34,513 nt of DNA, from positions 1-34,513 of the forward strand of contig NZ_JXCA02000011.1 in NCBI RefSeq assembly GCF_000828085.3, given 5' to 3'. Below are positions 13,836-21,666 of this stretch, one piece after another (position 1 is the stretch's first letter; every line of letters begins with the position of its first letter). A program made the translations under genes and the position numbers. This DNA is from Scytonema tolypothrichoides VB-61278 (GTDB lineage: Bacteria > Cyanobacteriota > Cyanobacteriia > Cyanobacteriales > Nostocaceae). The notes below the pieces were generated by a model that did no database searches, was not told the DNA's origin, and saw only the letters and a list, made by a program, of their open reading frames with translations.

Positions 13836-16646
13836 CTAACGCTCCCGCTCGGTTTCCGGCTTTCGTTCCTGCGGTTGCCGGACATTTGTTGTTTGCTGGT
13901 GATGACCATCCTTAGTAGCAATGTTCAGCTTATCAAAGCGGTACTCCTTCAAATGCGCTTCACGCTGTTCCAAAGGCAACTGCATCGCTTGCAGATGGCG
14001 CGTCTGCCGGAATTCCTCAATCTTACGATACGTATTTGGATGTTGTAGTACTGGGGCGATGCCCTTGGCAAGGTACGCTTGGCGGCTTGGCTCATCCCCA
14101 AGCGCTTTCATAAACGGGCTTTCATTCGTCAGGGTTTTGGCGATCTGGTTATTGGTGAATCCGGCGAGCTTGAGTTTCACCGCTAGTTCGGCATCGGTAT
14201 GCGGGGTCAACGCGTCGGATTTACGGCTGCCGATGATGCGTCCTAGCTCTTTGAGGTATTCGCCCTTGCACTTATCCCGCCACGTCGCCGTGTCTTCGCC
14301 TAATGCCCACAACGCTTTGTTTACCTGCTTTTCGGCGTCTTTGCTTTGTAAGGTTCGGGTGACGATGTAGCGGACGGTATCGGCGTCCATCTGCCCCAAG
14401 GCGTAAACAGGGACTTCCTCGACCGTGTAGCGATTGAGCCTGATCGTGTTGCCGCTGCCAGGGGAGGGCTTTGGCTTTGGCGTCTCCCCTGACGGCCTCA
14501 CCGTTCCACGTTCGCGGTCGGGCGAAGCGGGCTTACCTCGTTCCCGGTCTTTATACTGCCGCCACTGTTCGATAAGCTGGCGCTCGTCCTGCTGCGGCAG
14601 TTTTTCGGAGGGGGTCTGTTGCCGCTGCTGTGCCTTTTGCTGTTTGCGGTGCAAGTGCTGCAACAGATCCGGATCACGGCTGATCTTGTCGATGGTGCGG
14701 CGGATGTAATCCTCTTCGTGCCCCTTTTTGCGGGTCGCCAGGTCAGGACTGTTACGCAAGGCATGTTCCAGGGCTTCCATGCTGTAGCCGTTTTTTGCCA
14801 TACGCTTCAACACCACCCAATCACGGCGGCTGGGGTCTTTCAATCCATGCTTGCGTTCCACGGACGTGCTGATCCTGGTGAAGACCGTCACCGCTTGCCG
14901 TAGCTCGGCTTCCGTCGCCGTCTCCTTGAGCAGGTCGGCACGGTGTTTCAGGGCTTCTTCCCGCTCAGCTTTTTCCTTGGCGACCGCCTGTTTCGCCAAT
15001 GCTAAGAAATGCTCCGCCTGGGCGGCCGATTGCCGCTGTGCCTGATGCAGCAGTACCCAGGGATACTTGCCGCTGTACACATCGAGATGCGTTTCCTTAC
15101 GATTTGTAAAGCCTGCCAGCCTGCCATAGTGCTGGTAACTGGCACTGCCAGGATCGCCGCCCGCTTCCTTTGCCAGCAGCTTGGCAAGCTGGGTTGCCTC
15201 CTCGCGGTCGATGCGATCGCTGATGTTGACCCACGCCTGGCAGTTCCTATAGCTGGTTTCCACGACAACGGAAGGTTGTAGCCCCTTCGCCACCAGATCC
15301 TCCGCCATCACCGGGTCAAGGTCGTCGATGAGAATCAACCCCTGGGAGTCGCCGTTATTATGAGGCGCTGGTCGCACATAGATATGGCTTCCCCGCGCGT
15401 TTTCGCCTTTCAGATAATCAAGAATGGGTGCTTTTTGGGTCTCCGGGTCGATACGGAGAATCTGGTCTTTATGCCATGTTTTTTCCTTGAAATATCCGCG
15501 CTCGTCATTACCGATGCCGATCTCGAACCGTCCGTCACCGCCCATTGCGTCGAGTTGCCGCATGACAGCGTAATAGGTGCGGTCTCGCCGTGCCCTATCT
15601 TGCCTCAACGCTTCTTGCTGCTTGTCCACGGGTACTGCTTTGCTCTCCGAACGGCTTTTTTCCTTTGTAGCATCGGTCTGGTTCGTGTGCGTGACCGGGC
15701 TTGGAGGAGCATTTGCGACCACCCCTTGAATAACCTCTTGCGTCACCTCGGTGAAATCCCGCTGCACCTGCTGCCGTAGTTCAGCGGCGAGTTTCGCCGT
15801 TTGCTCCATTTCTTCCAACGTCGGCTTACGGTTGTCCTGCTCGGCGGCTTTCTTATGTCCTAGCGCCTGTTCCCCCGCCAACTCTTCGAGTTCCAACCGG
15901 ATCTCCTCTTTGAGAGCATTGATTTCGGCAATTTTATCGTTAAGGATGATCGTTGGTGCTTTGACTTTGGTTTCGTGCTTGTCGCGCAGCGCCGTGACAC
16001 TTCTGCCCTCGTGCAGCTGAGGAATGCGGTCGATACCCTGCGCCTCATAGCTGCGGTGATCGACACGCTGCTGGTAGCCGTTCTGTTCCAGATGGCGATT
16101 GAGATATTCCGCCCACTTCTCCCGCCACTCCTGTAGCTGCTGCTTGGCGTTCCATTTTCGCTCCTTATTCCCAAAACGATCGCCATCCAACAGGCGCGTC
16201 GTCAGCAGGACATGAGCATGGGGATTATGGGATTTCTCTCCTTCAAAATCATGGTAAGCCATATCCACAACCATGCCTTTCGCAACGCATTCCCTTTGCA
16301 GAAAGGAACGGCTGACGCTGACCTTCTCGTCATGGGACAGGAACGCGGGAAACGACAGGATCAGCTGCCGGGCGGGGCGGGCGTCCTTGGGGCGGGTACT
16401 CGTGTCCTCGGCTTTCTCGCATTCGTTCCACAAGCGGTTACGGTCGAACACCCAGGCAGGCGCATTGGCGGGCGCGAGAATCTCGTTGCCGTACACATGC
16501 TGCTTGTTCCGGTAATCGTGGGTGATGCCCGTCCGTTCGTCGTACAGTTTTTCCGCAGTGTTGTAGGCCGCCGCCGCTACCGAGGAGTGCCCCTCGCTCC
16601 GCTTGACGTTCTTGGTCTCAAGCCGATAGTACGCCGCTTGTGCCAC
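13836..16646 (-). CDS. mobA: MobA/MobL-type relaxase fused to a RepB-like primase domain
   Basis: A 936-residue MOBQ-type relaxase that would nick oriT and lead the strand into a recipient. Residues 1-230 are the relaxase: AYYRLETKNVKRSEG, the catalytic Tyr28 in AAAAYNTAEKLY, DERTGITHDY, and the metal-binding histidines in HNPHAHVLLTTR (140-151). After a coiled-coil stretch comes a primase domain like that of RSF1010 MobA-RepB', with IDDLD at 440-444, RNCQAWVNI near 467-475 and GRLAGFTNRK at 508-517. The C-terminal third is Gln/Arg-rich, then helical. The start ATG is 108 bp from the candidate oriT, with a MobC/TraD-like gene divergent beyond it. Confidence 0.9.
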   Translation of the reverse strand: MAQAAYYRLETKNVKRSEGHSSVAAAAYNTAEKLYDERTGITHDYRNKQHVYGNEILAPANAPAWVFDRNRLWNECEKAEDTSTRPKDARPARQLILSFPAFLSHDEKVSVSRSFLQRECVAKGMVVDMAYHDFEGEKSHNPHAHVLLTTRLLDGDRFGNKERKWNAKQQLQEWREKWAEYLNRHLEQNGYQQRVDHRSYEAQGIDRIPQLHEGRSVTALRDKHETKVKAPTIILNDKIAEINALKEEIRLELEELAGEQALGHKKAAEQDNRKPTLEEMEQTAKLAAELRQQVQRDFTEVTQEVIQGVVANAPPSPVTHTNQTDATKEKSRSESKAVPVDKQQEALRQDRARRDRTYYAVMRQLDAMGGDGRFEIGIGNDERGYFKEKTWHKDQILRIDPETQKAPILDYLKGENARGSHIYVRPAPHNNGDSQGLILIDDLDPVMAEDLVAKGLQPSVVVETSYRNCQAWVNISDRIDREEATQLAKLLAKEAGGDPGSASYQHYGRLAGFTNRKETHLDVYSGKYPWVLLHQAQRQSAAQAEHFLALAKQAVAKEKAEREEALKHRADLLKETATEAELRQAVTVFTRISTSVERKHGLKDPSRRDWVVLKRMAKNGYSMEALEHALRNSPDLATRKKGHEEDYIRRTIDKISRDPDLLQHLHRKQQKAQQRQQTPSEKLPQQDERQLIEQWRQYKDRERGKPASPDRERGTVRPSGETPKPKPSPGSGNTIRLNRYTVEEVPVYALGQMDADTVRYIVTRTLQSKDAEKQVNKALWALGEDTATWRDKCKGEYLKELGRIIGSRKSDALTPHTDAELAVKLKLAGFTNNQIAKTLTNESPFMKALGDEPSRQAYLAKGIAPVLQHPNTYRKIEEFRQTRHLQAMQLPLEQREAHLKEYRFDKLNIATKDGHHQQTTNVRQPQERKPETERER

Positions 16647-17151
16647 GTTGCCCTCTGATGGTGCGCTATTTTTATTGTAGTTGTTCTGCCGCGAAGCCTA
16701 CCGCATCCCCGTCGCTCTCTCCGTTATCGTCATCACCATTGTGGTTTGGGGGTCTGGGGGGTAAGCCCCCCAGCGCAGTACATTACGCACCGGAAACCCG
16801 TTCAGGGTTTTCGGCTGCCCGCAGGGCAGGTAATGTGTAACTGCGCTCTTGCCCCGACGAGCGGTGCAAGAGTGGGGGGCCGGGATGGGGGAAACCGCCG
16901 TGGGTGCAGGACGGACAGCCGGGAGTCATCAAACCGCACCACAGAAGGCGCGAAACCGAAATCCGTCTCCCGTCAGCGAAGCAGCAGCACGGCAAGAAAA
17001 CCACAATGCCGCCAGGAGCGGGAGGGGATAGGACTTACCGGAGGTAGTAAAACCGGTGAGGATACATTTAGCTTGATGAATGCTGGCAGCGTAGTAAATT
17101 GAATTAACGATAATATTGAAATAAATCAAATTGTTTTACAGGGGGCGGACA
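16647..17151. other. Mobilization intergenic region
   Basis: The 505 bp between the divergent relaxase and MobC-like genes hold no convincing gene. The first half, to about 16860, carries nested inverted repeats interpreted as oriT. The second half is G-rich to 17040 and then AT-rich (17085-17140), where promoters for the plus-strand mobilization gene are expected. Short frames here have no domain and fit leftover coding noise in GC-rich DNA. Confidence 0.5.
16754..16855. other. Candidate origin of transfer (oriT)
   Basis: Three structures are nested. CTGGGGGG (16754-16761) pairs with CCCCCCAG (16766-16773). AGCGCAGTACATTAC (16772-16786) is the inverse of the related GTAATGTGTAACTGCGCT (16830-16847). 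Between them CCGGAAACCC and GGGTTTTCGG form one stem and CTGCCCGCAGGGCAG another. The segment GTAACTGCGCTCTTGCCCC resembles the RSF1010-type nick region, where a hairpin is followed by TAA-x-TGCGC-x-CT. The place beside a MOBQ relaxase gene supports this. The nick position is not assigned. Confidence 0.62.
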
Positions 17152-17562
17152 ATGACGGAATCCCTGGAAAAAAGGCAGCAGCGCCTAGCCCAGAAGCAGG
17201 CACAGTTGCAGAAGCTGGAAGCGGAAGTCAAGACGGCGCTGCGGAAACGCGAAACCCAAAAGCTGGTGATTCTGGGGCGCTTCTTGCTGGAATTGCTGGA
17301 ACGGGGAATTTTCGACAAGCGGGTCTATGAGGAGAATTTAGATAAATTTCTCGTGCGTAACTATGACCGTGCCATATTTGGCTTACCGTTGCTGGAAGAG
17401 GAACAGCCCAAGAAAAAGAAGCAACGCGTCGTCAAGACCAAGACGGTTCAACCCGCACCCGAAAAGGTAAAACCAATTGAAATTCCCGATCCGGTCACGT
17501 CGGTGCTGACAGAGCGGAAATTGATGGAACGCACCGTAACGGAAGCGGATTTTAACGTTTAG
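17152..17562 (+). CDS. MobC/TraD-like mobilization protein (136 aa)
   Basis: The ATG at 17152 follows AGGGGG; an upstream TTG is less likely. The N-terminal half is a coiled coil, EKRQQRLAQKQAQLQKLEAE, leading into ALRKRETQKLVILGRFLLEL. This is the signature of small relaxosome proteins of MOBQ systems, often called TraD or MobC: a coiled coil, an Arg/Lys-rich stretch and a hydrophobic I-x-L-G-x-x-L-L helix. Its expected role is to bind oriT or the relaxase and assist nicking. The C-terminal half is Lys/Pro-rich and probably disordered. Position across oriT from the relaxase supports the call. Confidence 0.7.
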   Translation: MTESLEKRQQRLAQKQAQLQKLEAEVKTALRKRETQKLVILGRFLLELLERGIFDKRVYEENLDKFLVRNYDRAIFGLPLLEEEQPKKKKQRVVKTKTVQPAPEKVKPIEIPDPVTSVLTERKLMERTVTEADFNV

Positions 17563-17627
17563 GAATTCGGGAGAAAGAGGGGGAATTTTTTATGTGTACA
17601 CGTAACTATGTATAGTTTTATATTGTT

Positions 17628-17656
17628 TTGACGTGCATTGTTTTGTTACAGAGAAT
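17628..17656 (+). promoter_or_regulatory. Possible promoter of the SprT-like gene
   Basis: TTGACG (17628-17633) and GAGAAT (17651-17656) are 17 bp apart. The -10 match is only moderate. It lies about 65 bp upstream of the ATG at 17721, in an AT-rich gap after the mobilization gene. Confidence 0.4.
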
Positions 17657-17720
17657 GTGAGTATAAAGGCTTTGTACGCTGTCGCGTTGATGGAGCGCAC
17701 AACCTGGAAAGGGTCGGTTT

Positions 17721-18386
17721 ATGACGAATGCCCTCGATACGGAAACGGCAGAAGCGGAACCCGCTGGTTTACCCGAAGCCGAAAACCCCAGGGTCAGCCC
17801 GAACCTGGAATTATGGTTCAGGTACGAGGAAGCGTTTCACTACTTCAACGCCAAACTGTTCAATGGCAAGCTCCCCGACTGCATTTTGAATTTCAACGCC
17901 AAAGGGCGCTCGTGGGGGTACTTCAAACGGGGCACCTGGATACAGGAAAGCGGCAAAAATCTGCATGAAATCTGCCTCAATCCCTGGCTGCTGACCCGTG
18001 ACAATGACATGATTTTTCAAATGCTGGTACGGTGCATGGCGCATCTGTGGGAACATACCTACGGAGAGCCGTCCCGGCTGGAGCGCTATTGCAGCGTGGA
18101 ATTTACCGCGAAAATGGCGGACATCGGCTTGCCCTGTGAAGAATCCTGTGGGGTGAATCTCAAGCATACGGTGGACGTAAACGGCAAGTATGCGGCGATC
18201 CGTCCCGATGCCGTGAGCCAGTTCTTTCCTCTCAAGAACCAGGTGCAGCTTGAGAAAGCCCGGAAGACACGTATAAAATACGCGTGTCCGGCGTGCGGCT
18301 TTTCAGCAATGGCTAGCTCTGGGGGTAAGCTGTTCTGCCACACGGAAGGATGCAATGTGGAGATGGTCAAGAATCTGGAACACTAA
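17721..18386 (+). CDS. SprT-like protein with a lost catalytic HE pair and a C-terminal zinc ribbon
   Basis: The fold signature of plasmid SprT-like metalloproteases is present: the N-terminal AFHYFNAKLFNGKLPDCILN, then WGYFKRGTW and ICLNPWLL. Where the family has H-E-x-x-H in a helix of the form LVHEMVHLWQ, this protein has LVRCMAHLWEHTYG (residues 102-115), so the first His and the catalytic Glu are Arg104 and Cys105. Only the second His (108) and a later His (112) remain. The C-terminus has a zinc ribbon, CPAC at 189-192 and C206/C211. Protease activity is therefore unlikely; DNA or protein binding is the more probable role. The ATG at 17721 has AAAGG upstream. Confidence 0.7.
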   Translation: MTNALDTETAEAEPAGLPEAENPRVSPNLELWFRYEEAFHYFNAKLFNGKLPDCILNFNAKGRSWGYFKRGTWIQESGKNLHEICLNPWLLTRDNDMIFQMLVRCMAHLWEHTYGEPSRLERYCSVEFTAKMADIGLPCEESCGVNLKHTVDVNGKYAAIRPDAVSQFFPLKNQVQLEKARKTRIKYACPACGFSAMASSGGKLFCHTEGCNVEMVKNLEH

Positions 18387-18426
18387 CCCGCGATAATACG
18401 CAGGATTCTTGATGGTTTTGTCAAAA

Positions 18427-18783
18427 TCAGCATTCAATCTTCAATGTTAATATTTTAAATAAAGTCGGTGATAAAACCTCTAATTCTATTGGGTTTCCTT
18501 GATACATTACATCTGGAAAGTCTTTAGAATTGAAGACCCCGTGTGGAGCATTATCCCCTAGCCACATCTTAGCTCGATAGTCGATGCGCTCACCGGAGGG
18601 TAAATCAATCCAGAAATGAGGATAAACTTTTTGATTGTGTAAGGACACTGCTCCAAGCATTGGCTGGTGATCTATGCGATGTTTGCTAAGGAGACTGTGA
18701 CAAATTCTTGTCATCCCATCACATTCCGTTTGCGTATAATCGTAACGGTCAAGAAGGCGACGGATTATTTCCTGTTGTGTCAT
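18427..18783 (-). CDS. Unknown protein (118 aa) with a Cys-His-Asp arrangement
   Basis: A soluble protein converging on the SprT-like gene. The visible pattern is CDGMTRICHSLLSKH, then a strand around GAVSLHNQKV, then YPHFWIDLPSGERIDYRAKM. A Cys at a helix start, a His before an aromatic strand and an Asp shortly after recall the catalytic order of papain-like or transglutaminase-like folds. This is a resemblance of motif order only. No specific family is claimed. No partner gene is evident, since the next minus-strand gene ends about 50 bp upstream of its start. Confidence 0.5.
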   Translation of the reverse strand: MTQQEIIRRLLDRYDYTQTECDGMTRICHSLLSKHRIDHQPMLGAVSLHNQKVYPHFWIDLPSGERIDYRAKMWLGDNAPHGVFNSKDFPDVMYQGNPIELEVLSPTLFKILTLKIEC

Positions 18784-18831
18784 TTTATCCCTAATCCTAT
18801 TTGTAATCCTTGAGAGGTGGCAGTTTCGACG

Positions 18832-18987
18832 TTATGCTGATAAAAAGGGGATTTTCCTGGTGCTATTCAACAGGATTAGCCACAGAAAAAACAGAACACA
18901 CTGGCTGATCAGTCCGTCTTTATCTTTCACCACTGCACTATGTAGGGTATTGGCGAAGACAAGAGCGCCTAAAAGTAGATAGGGCAT
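18832..18987 (-). CDS. Very small membrane protein (51 aa)
   Basis: An ATG at 18985-18987 with AAGGA seven bases upstream, just after the end of the DUF6900 gene, gives MPYLLLGALVFANTLHSAVV, a short polar loop VKDKDGLIS, and a second hydrophobic segment QCVLFFLWLILLN. Two short membrane helices or a signal-anchor-like peptide are likely. It is the last gene of the minus-strand run starting at 20367. No family is recognised. Confidence 0.5.
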   Translation of the reverse strand: MPYLLLGALVFANTLHSAVVKDKDGLISQCVLFFLWLILLNSTRKIPFLSA

Positions 18988-18991
18988 ACCA

Positions 18992-19363
18992 TTATCCTTG
19001 TTCTTGATGAAGGGTGGTGTTTTTGGCTTTGGCGATCGCGGCTCTCGCTACCTCAAAGTATTCGCTCCAATCTTCATACGTAGCGCGGTGGCTGGGGCCG
19101 TAGACTTCGGCAAAGCCTAAAAGGTCTTCGAGGGATTCCAGCAAGTCCCCAGTAATGTTTTGTAGGATCTGCATGGAGACGATCACTTTTGGCTGACGCT
19201 GGCGAGCGGCGCGTTTACCTGCGGTAAAGGCTTCCTCCAAAGCGGCTTTGACACCCCAAACGCTAACCTCGTGGAAATCTAAGCTGTCGCTCCTGCGAGT
19301 TTCCAGGGTTTCAAGATGAAGATGCTTTTTAGCAATCTCGGCGAGAGTTTTCTTTTTCGTCAT
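18992..19363 (-). CDS. DUF6900-like protein (123 aa)
   Basis: I start it at the ATG of 19361-19363; the 66 codons before it are out-of-character sequence. The core LAEIAKKHLHLETLETRRSD, then SLDFHEVSVWGVKAALEEA and FTAGKRAA, fits what I recall of the DUF6900 domain (I-A-x-x-x-L-x-L-x-T-L-E then S-x-D-F-H-x-V then A-L-x-x-A-x-x-A-G), common on plasmids and phages with no known function. A second helical part (MQILQNITGDLLESLEDLLG) follows. It lies in a minus-strand run with a methyltransferase. Confidence 0.7.
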   Translation of the reverse strand: MTKKKTLAEIAKKHLHLETLETRRSDSLDFHEVSVWGVKAALEEAFTAGKRAARQRQPKVIVSMQILQNITGDLLESLEDLLGFAEVYGPSHRATYEDWSEYFEVARAAIAKAKNTTLHQEQG

Positions 19364-19442
19364 AGTATTGTCTTTCGTGGGGATTGTAGATTGTCCGCCT
19401 TCGGGATGCCGTCCTATAGGGCGGATCTCCTTCGGTGGTCGG

Positions 19443-19652
19443 TTATTCAATGGAAAACCAGCGCATAACAGTAGCCAGCAGGTGCTGGCAGTCGCCGCTC
19501 GTGGCCTCTTCATGGAAGGCTTGCAGCTCCTCGGCTGGCAGTCCGGCTTTTCTGGCGGCACGCTGACAAAGCCCTAAAATCATAAAAGCGTTACCGTCAT
19601 TGCCTGTAAGGTGCACGATGCTGTCCGGGTGTTTGGGAAAGGTAGTATCCAT
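19443..19652 (-). CDS. Small plasmid/phage protein of unknown function (69 aa)
   Basis: The ATG at 19650-19652 follows AAGGAG. The product IVHLTGNDGNAFMILGLCQ, then RAARKAGLPAEELQAFHEEA and TSGDCQHLLATVMRWFS, belongs to a widespread small protein type with the pattern G-x-D-G-N-A-F-x-I-L-G, E-A-T-S-G-D and L-L-x-T-V-M, found on plasmids and phages. No function is known to me. It lies between the methyltransferase and the DUF6900 gene, all in the same direction. Confidence 0.7.
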   Translation of the reverse strand: MDTTFPKHPDSIVHLTGNDGNAFMILGLCQRAARKAGLPAEELQAFHEEATSGDCQHLLATVMRWFSIE

Positions 19653-19686
19653 TGTTTTTACTCCTTTTGGGTTGGGGTTTTCTTCC

Positions 19687-20367
19687 TTAATCATTTGAAA
19701 ACAGGCGATTTTTGGCGATGTTGTAGTATTCCGCATCTTTTTCGATGGCAAAAAACGCCCGCCCCTTAGCTTTCGCCGCCACTGCCGTTGAGGCAGAGCC
19801 GGAAAAGGGATCTAAAATCAGGTCGCCAGGGGCGCTGTACGCTTCGATCAGTATCCCTAACGGTCCGGTGGGTTTTTGTGTCGGGTGCAGTTTGTTGCCG
19901 GTGTACTTCCACGGCATCACGTCGCGGGGAGCCGTAGCGGGTCTTTCCGGTTTGCCCTTGATCAGCAAGTAAGCGTTTTCGTGAGAAAACTGGGTGAAGG
20001 CCTCGCTGGAAGAGTAGTTTTTAATAAAGGTGAAATGCCCGACAGGACGAAATCCTACGCGCTTCCACGTCCGCATGAAGCGATCCACTTTATGCCAGCC
20101 GTAGAAGGAGATGCAAAAGCTGTTATTTTTCAGCACCCGGTACATTTCCTGAAAGGCAGGCAATAACCAGCGGTCGTTGTCATCGTTCATGATGCCGCGC
20201 CCGTCTCTGGACTGGTATTTCACCAGGTAAGGCGGATCGGTCAGAATAAAGTCCATGCTTGCCGTTGGCAGGAACGGCATTACCGCGATGCAATCACCGT
20301 GGATTAGGCGGTTTTGCAGTCTCCCTGGTTCACCACAAGCATTAAAAATAGTGGGGGTATTCGTCAT
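19687..20367 (-). CDS. Solitary DNA methyltransferase (amino-MTase, beta-type order)
   Basis: The ATG at 20365-20367 gives 226 residues; 25 upstream codons are poor. Motif IV is DPPY (44-47) in MDFILTDPPYLVKYQS, and the S-adenosylmethionine motif I, ILDPFSGSASTAVAA, lies at about 184-198 after HPTQKP (161-166). This order is that of beta-class N6-adenine or N4-cytosine methyltransferases. No restriction endonuclease gene is adjacent, so it is probably a solitary enzyme protecting the plasmid or marking DNA. It leads a run with the 69-aa, DUF6900 and 51-aa genes. Confidence 0.85.
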   Translation of the reverse strand: MTNTPTIFNACGEPGRLQNRLIHGDCIAVMPFLPTASMDFILTDPPYLVKYQSRDGRGIMNDDNDRWLLPAFQEMYRVLKNNSFCISFYGWHKVDRFMRTWKRVGFRPVGHFTFIKNYSSSEAFTQFSHENAYLLIKGKPERPATAPRDVMPWKYTGNKLHPTQKPTGPLGILIEAYSAPGDLILDPFSGSASTAVAAKAKGRAFFAIEKDAEYYNIAKNRLFSND

Positions 20368-20950
20368 GTTACTGTCCTTTCCTATCTCCAGGAGCCGCGC
20401 TCCTGCTTTTGTGCTTGCCGGGAGCGGAAAGGGCTTTTGCAAGGTTGAAGGGGAGGTAGGGTTCCCGTCTGCACGGAGCGTAGCGGAGGAAGATGGGATG
20501 CCTGCCCTTCACCCGAAGGGCTTGACCTTGTGAAAGTCCGCGCTTCTGGCACACACCAACACTCGCGCCGTGCCTTTGGCACGGCGCTCTGTATGACCAT
20601 CGCTACCTATCAACGAAAGCGGCACAACGGTGATGCTCACCGACTGCAAAGGGACTCATAGATTCAAACAATGCTTGAACCAGCATTCCGGTGCAGCAAA
20701 GTATTATGCAGCGTTACTAATAATTTCGAGTGTTGTTTTACTTCAGTAATAACGCTAAATTCACCGCAACTAAAATGTAGCAAGAAACTGCACTAAGGTC
20801 ACTTTGAGAACGTAAGCCACTGAAACCCCATGTTTTCCGTTGCCGCTCTCCGTGCCGGGTTTCCACCTCAGGAAATCTTATCAGTCGCAGCGCCTGAAAC
20901 GCTCATTGCGCCGTTGAAGCATAAGCAGGTTTTATATAAGACCCTTCACT
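20368..20950. other. Intergenic region with two hairpins
   Basis: No convincing gene is found in these 583 bp. GCCCTT (20504-20509) pairs with AAGGGC (20516-20521). GCGCCGTGCC (20565-20574) pairs perfectly with GGCACGGCGC (20578-20587) around TTT. The part from 20640 to 20800 is AT-richer, with an imperfect inverted pair GCGTTACT and AGTAATAACGC near 20710-20755. Promoters for the divergent methyltransferase and nuclease genes must lie here; TATATA at 20933 is a possible -10 for the nuclease. Confidence 0.5.
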
Positions 20951-21628
20951 ATGAAGTCGTCAATCCTTCGGGTCGCCGTTCTGGCTTTAGCCGCTTTCAA
21001 TACCATGCCAGCACACGCCGACATCACCGGCCAGGCTTCCGTCATCGATGGCGATACCATCGAGGTTCACGGGAAGCGCATCCGCTTTCATGGCATCGAC
21101 GCACCGGAAAACGGTCAACTGTGTCAATTAAAGGGGAAAAATTACCGATGCGGACAGAAGGCGGCGCTTGCCCTGGATGATTTGATTGCCAGAAAAACGG
21201 TCCGCTGCGTCGAGAAAGACCAAGACCGTTACCAGCGAATTGTCGGCGAGTGCTTTGCCGGTCAGGTGAATCTGAACGCTTGGATGGTCGAAAACGGCTG
21301 GGCGCTTGCCTATCGGCAGTACAGCACTGCTTATGTACCACAGGAAGACACCGCCCGTGCCCGGAAGGTCGGCATCTGGGCGGGAACATTTGACAACCCT
21401 TGGGACTACCGGCACGGCACAACTGCCGCACCAAAGGACAGTACGGTTTCGAGCGCCAATAACTGTTCAATCAAAGGCAATATCAGTACTGGCGGCGACC
21501 GCATTTACCATGTCCCTGGTAGCCGTTGGTATGGGCGCACCACAATAGATCCATTAAAAGGAGAAAAATTTTTCTGTTCGGAAGCCGAAGCGCAGAACGC
21601 TGGATGGAGAAAAGCAGGGCATCGCTGA
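20951..21628 (+). CDS. Secreted staphylococcal-nuclease-like (thermonuclease) protein
   Basis: A 225-residue protein. Residues 1-23 are a signal peptide (MKSSILRVAVLALAAFNTMP then AHA). The SNase domain shows calcium and catalytic residues: Asp33 and Asp35 in VIDGDT, Arg45, Asp50 and Glu53 in IRFHGIDAPE, and Arg93/Arg96 in DRYQR. It would degrade DNA or RNA in the periplasm or outside the cell. The C-terminal 55 residues (CSIKGN, RIYHVPGSRWYGRT, FCSEAEAQNAGWRKA) are a small Y-H-x-P-G...F-C-S-x-x-E-A-x-x-A-G-W domain often found after secreted nucleases. It converges with a small secreted protein gene. Confidence 0.88.
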   Translation: MKSSILRVAVLALAAFNTMPAHADITGQASVIDGDTIEVHGKRIRFHGIDAPENGQLCQLKGKNYRCGQKAALALDDLIARKTVRCVEKDQDRYQRIVGECFAGQVNLNAWMVENGWALAYRQYSTAYVPQEDTARARKVGIWAGTFDNPWDYRHGTTAAPKDSTVSSANNCSIKGNISTGGDRIYHVPGSRWYGRTTIDPLKGEKFFCSEAEAQNAGWRKAGHR

Positions 21629-21666
21629 CCGATGACCCTACTTGAGACTTTCATGAAAAGGGAAAA

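Noticed and set aside
13921-16658. Several plus-strand frames of 80-150 codons opposite the relaxase gene
   Set aside because: They are shadows of the relaxase codon pattern in GC-rich DNA and have no domains.
20369-20600. Two overlapping minus-strand frames upstream of the methyltransferase
   Set aside because: Arg/Pro/Ser-rich with no domain, no ribosome site, and running through hairpins.
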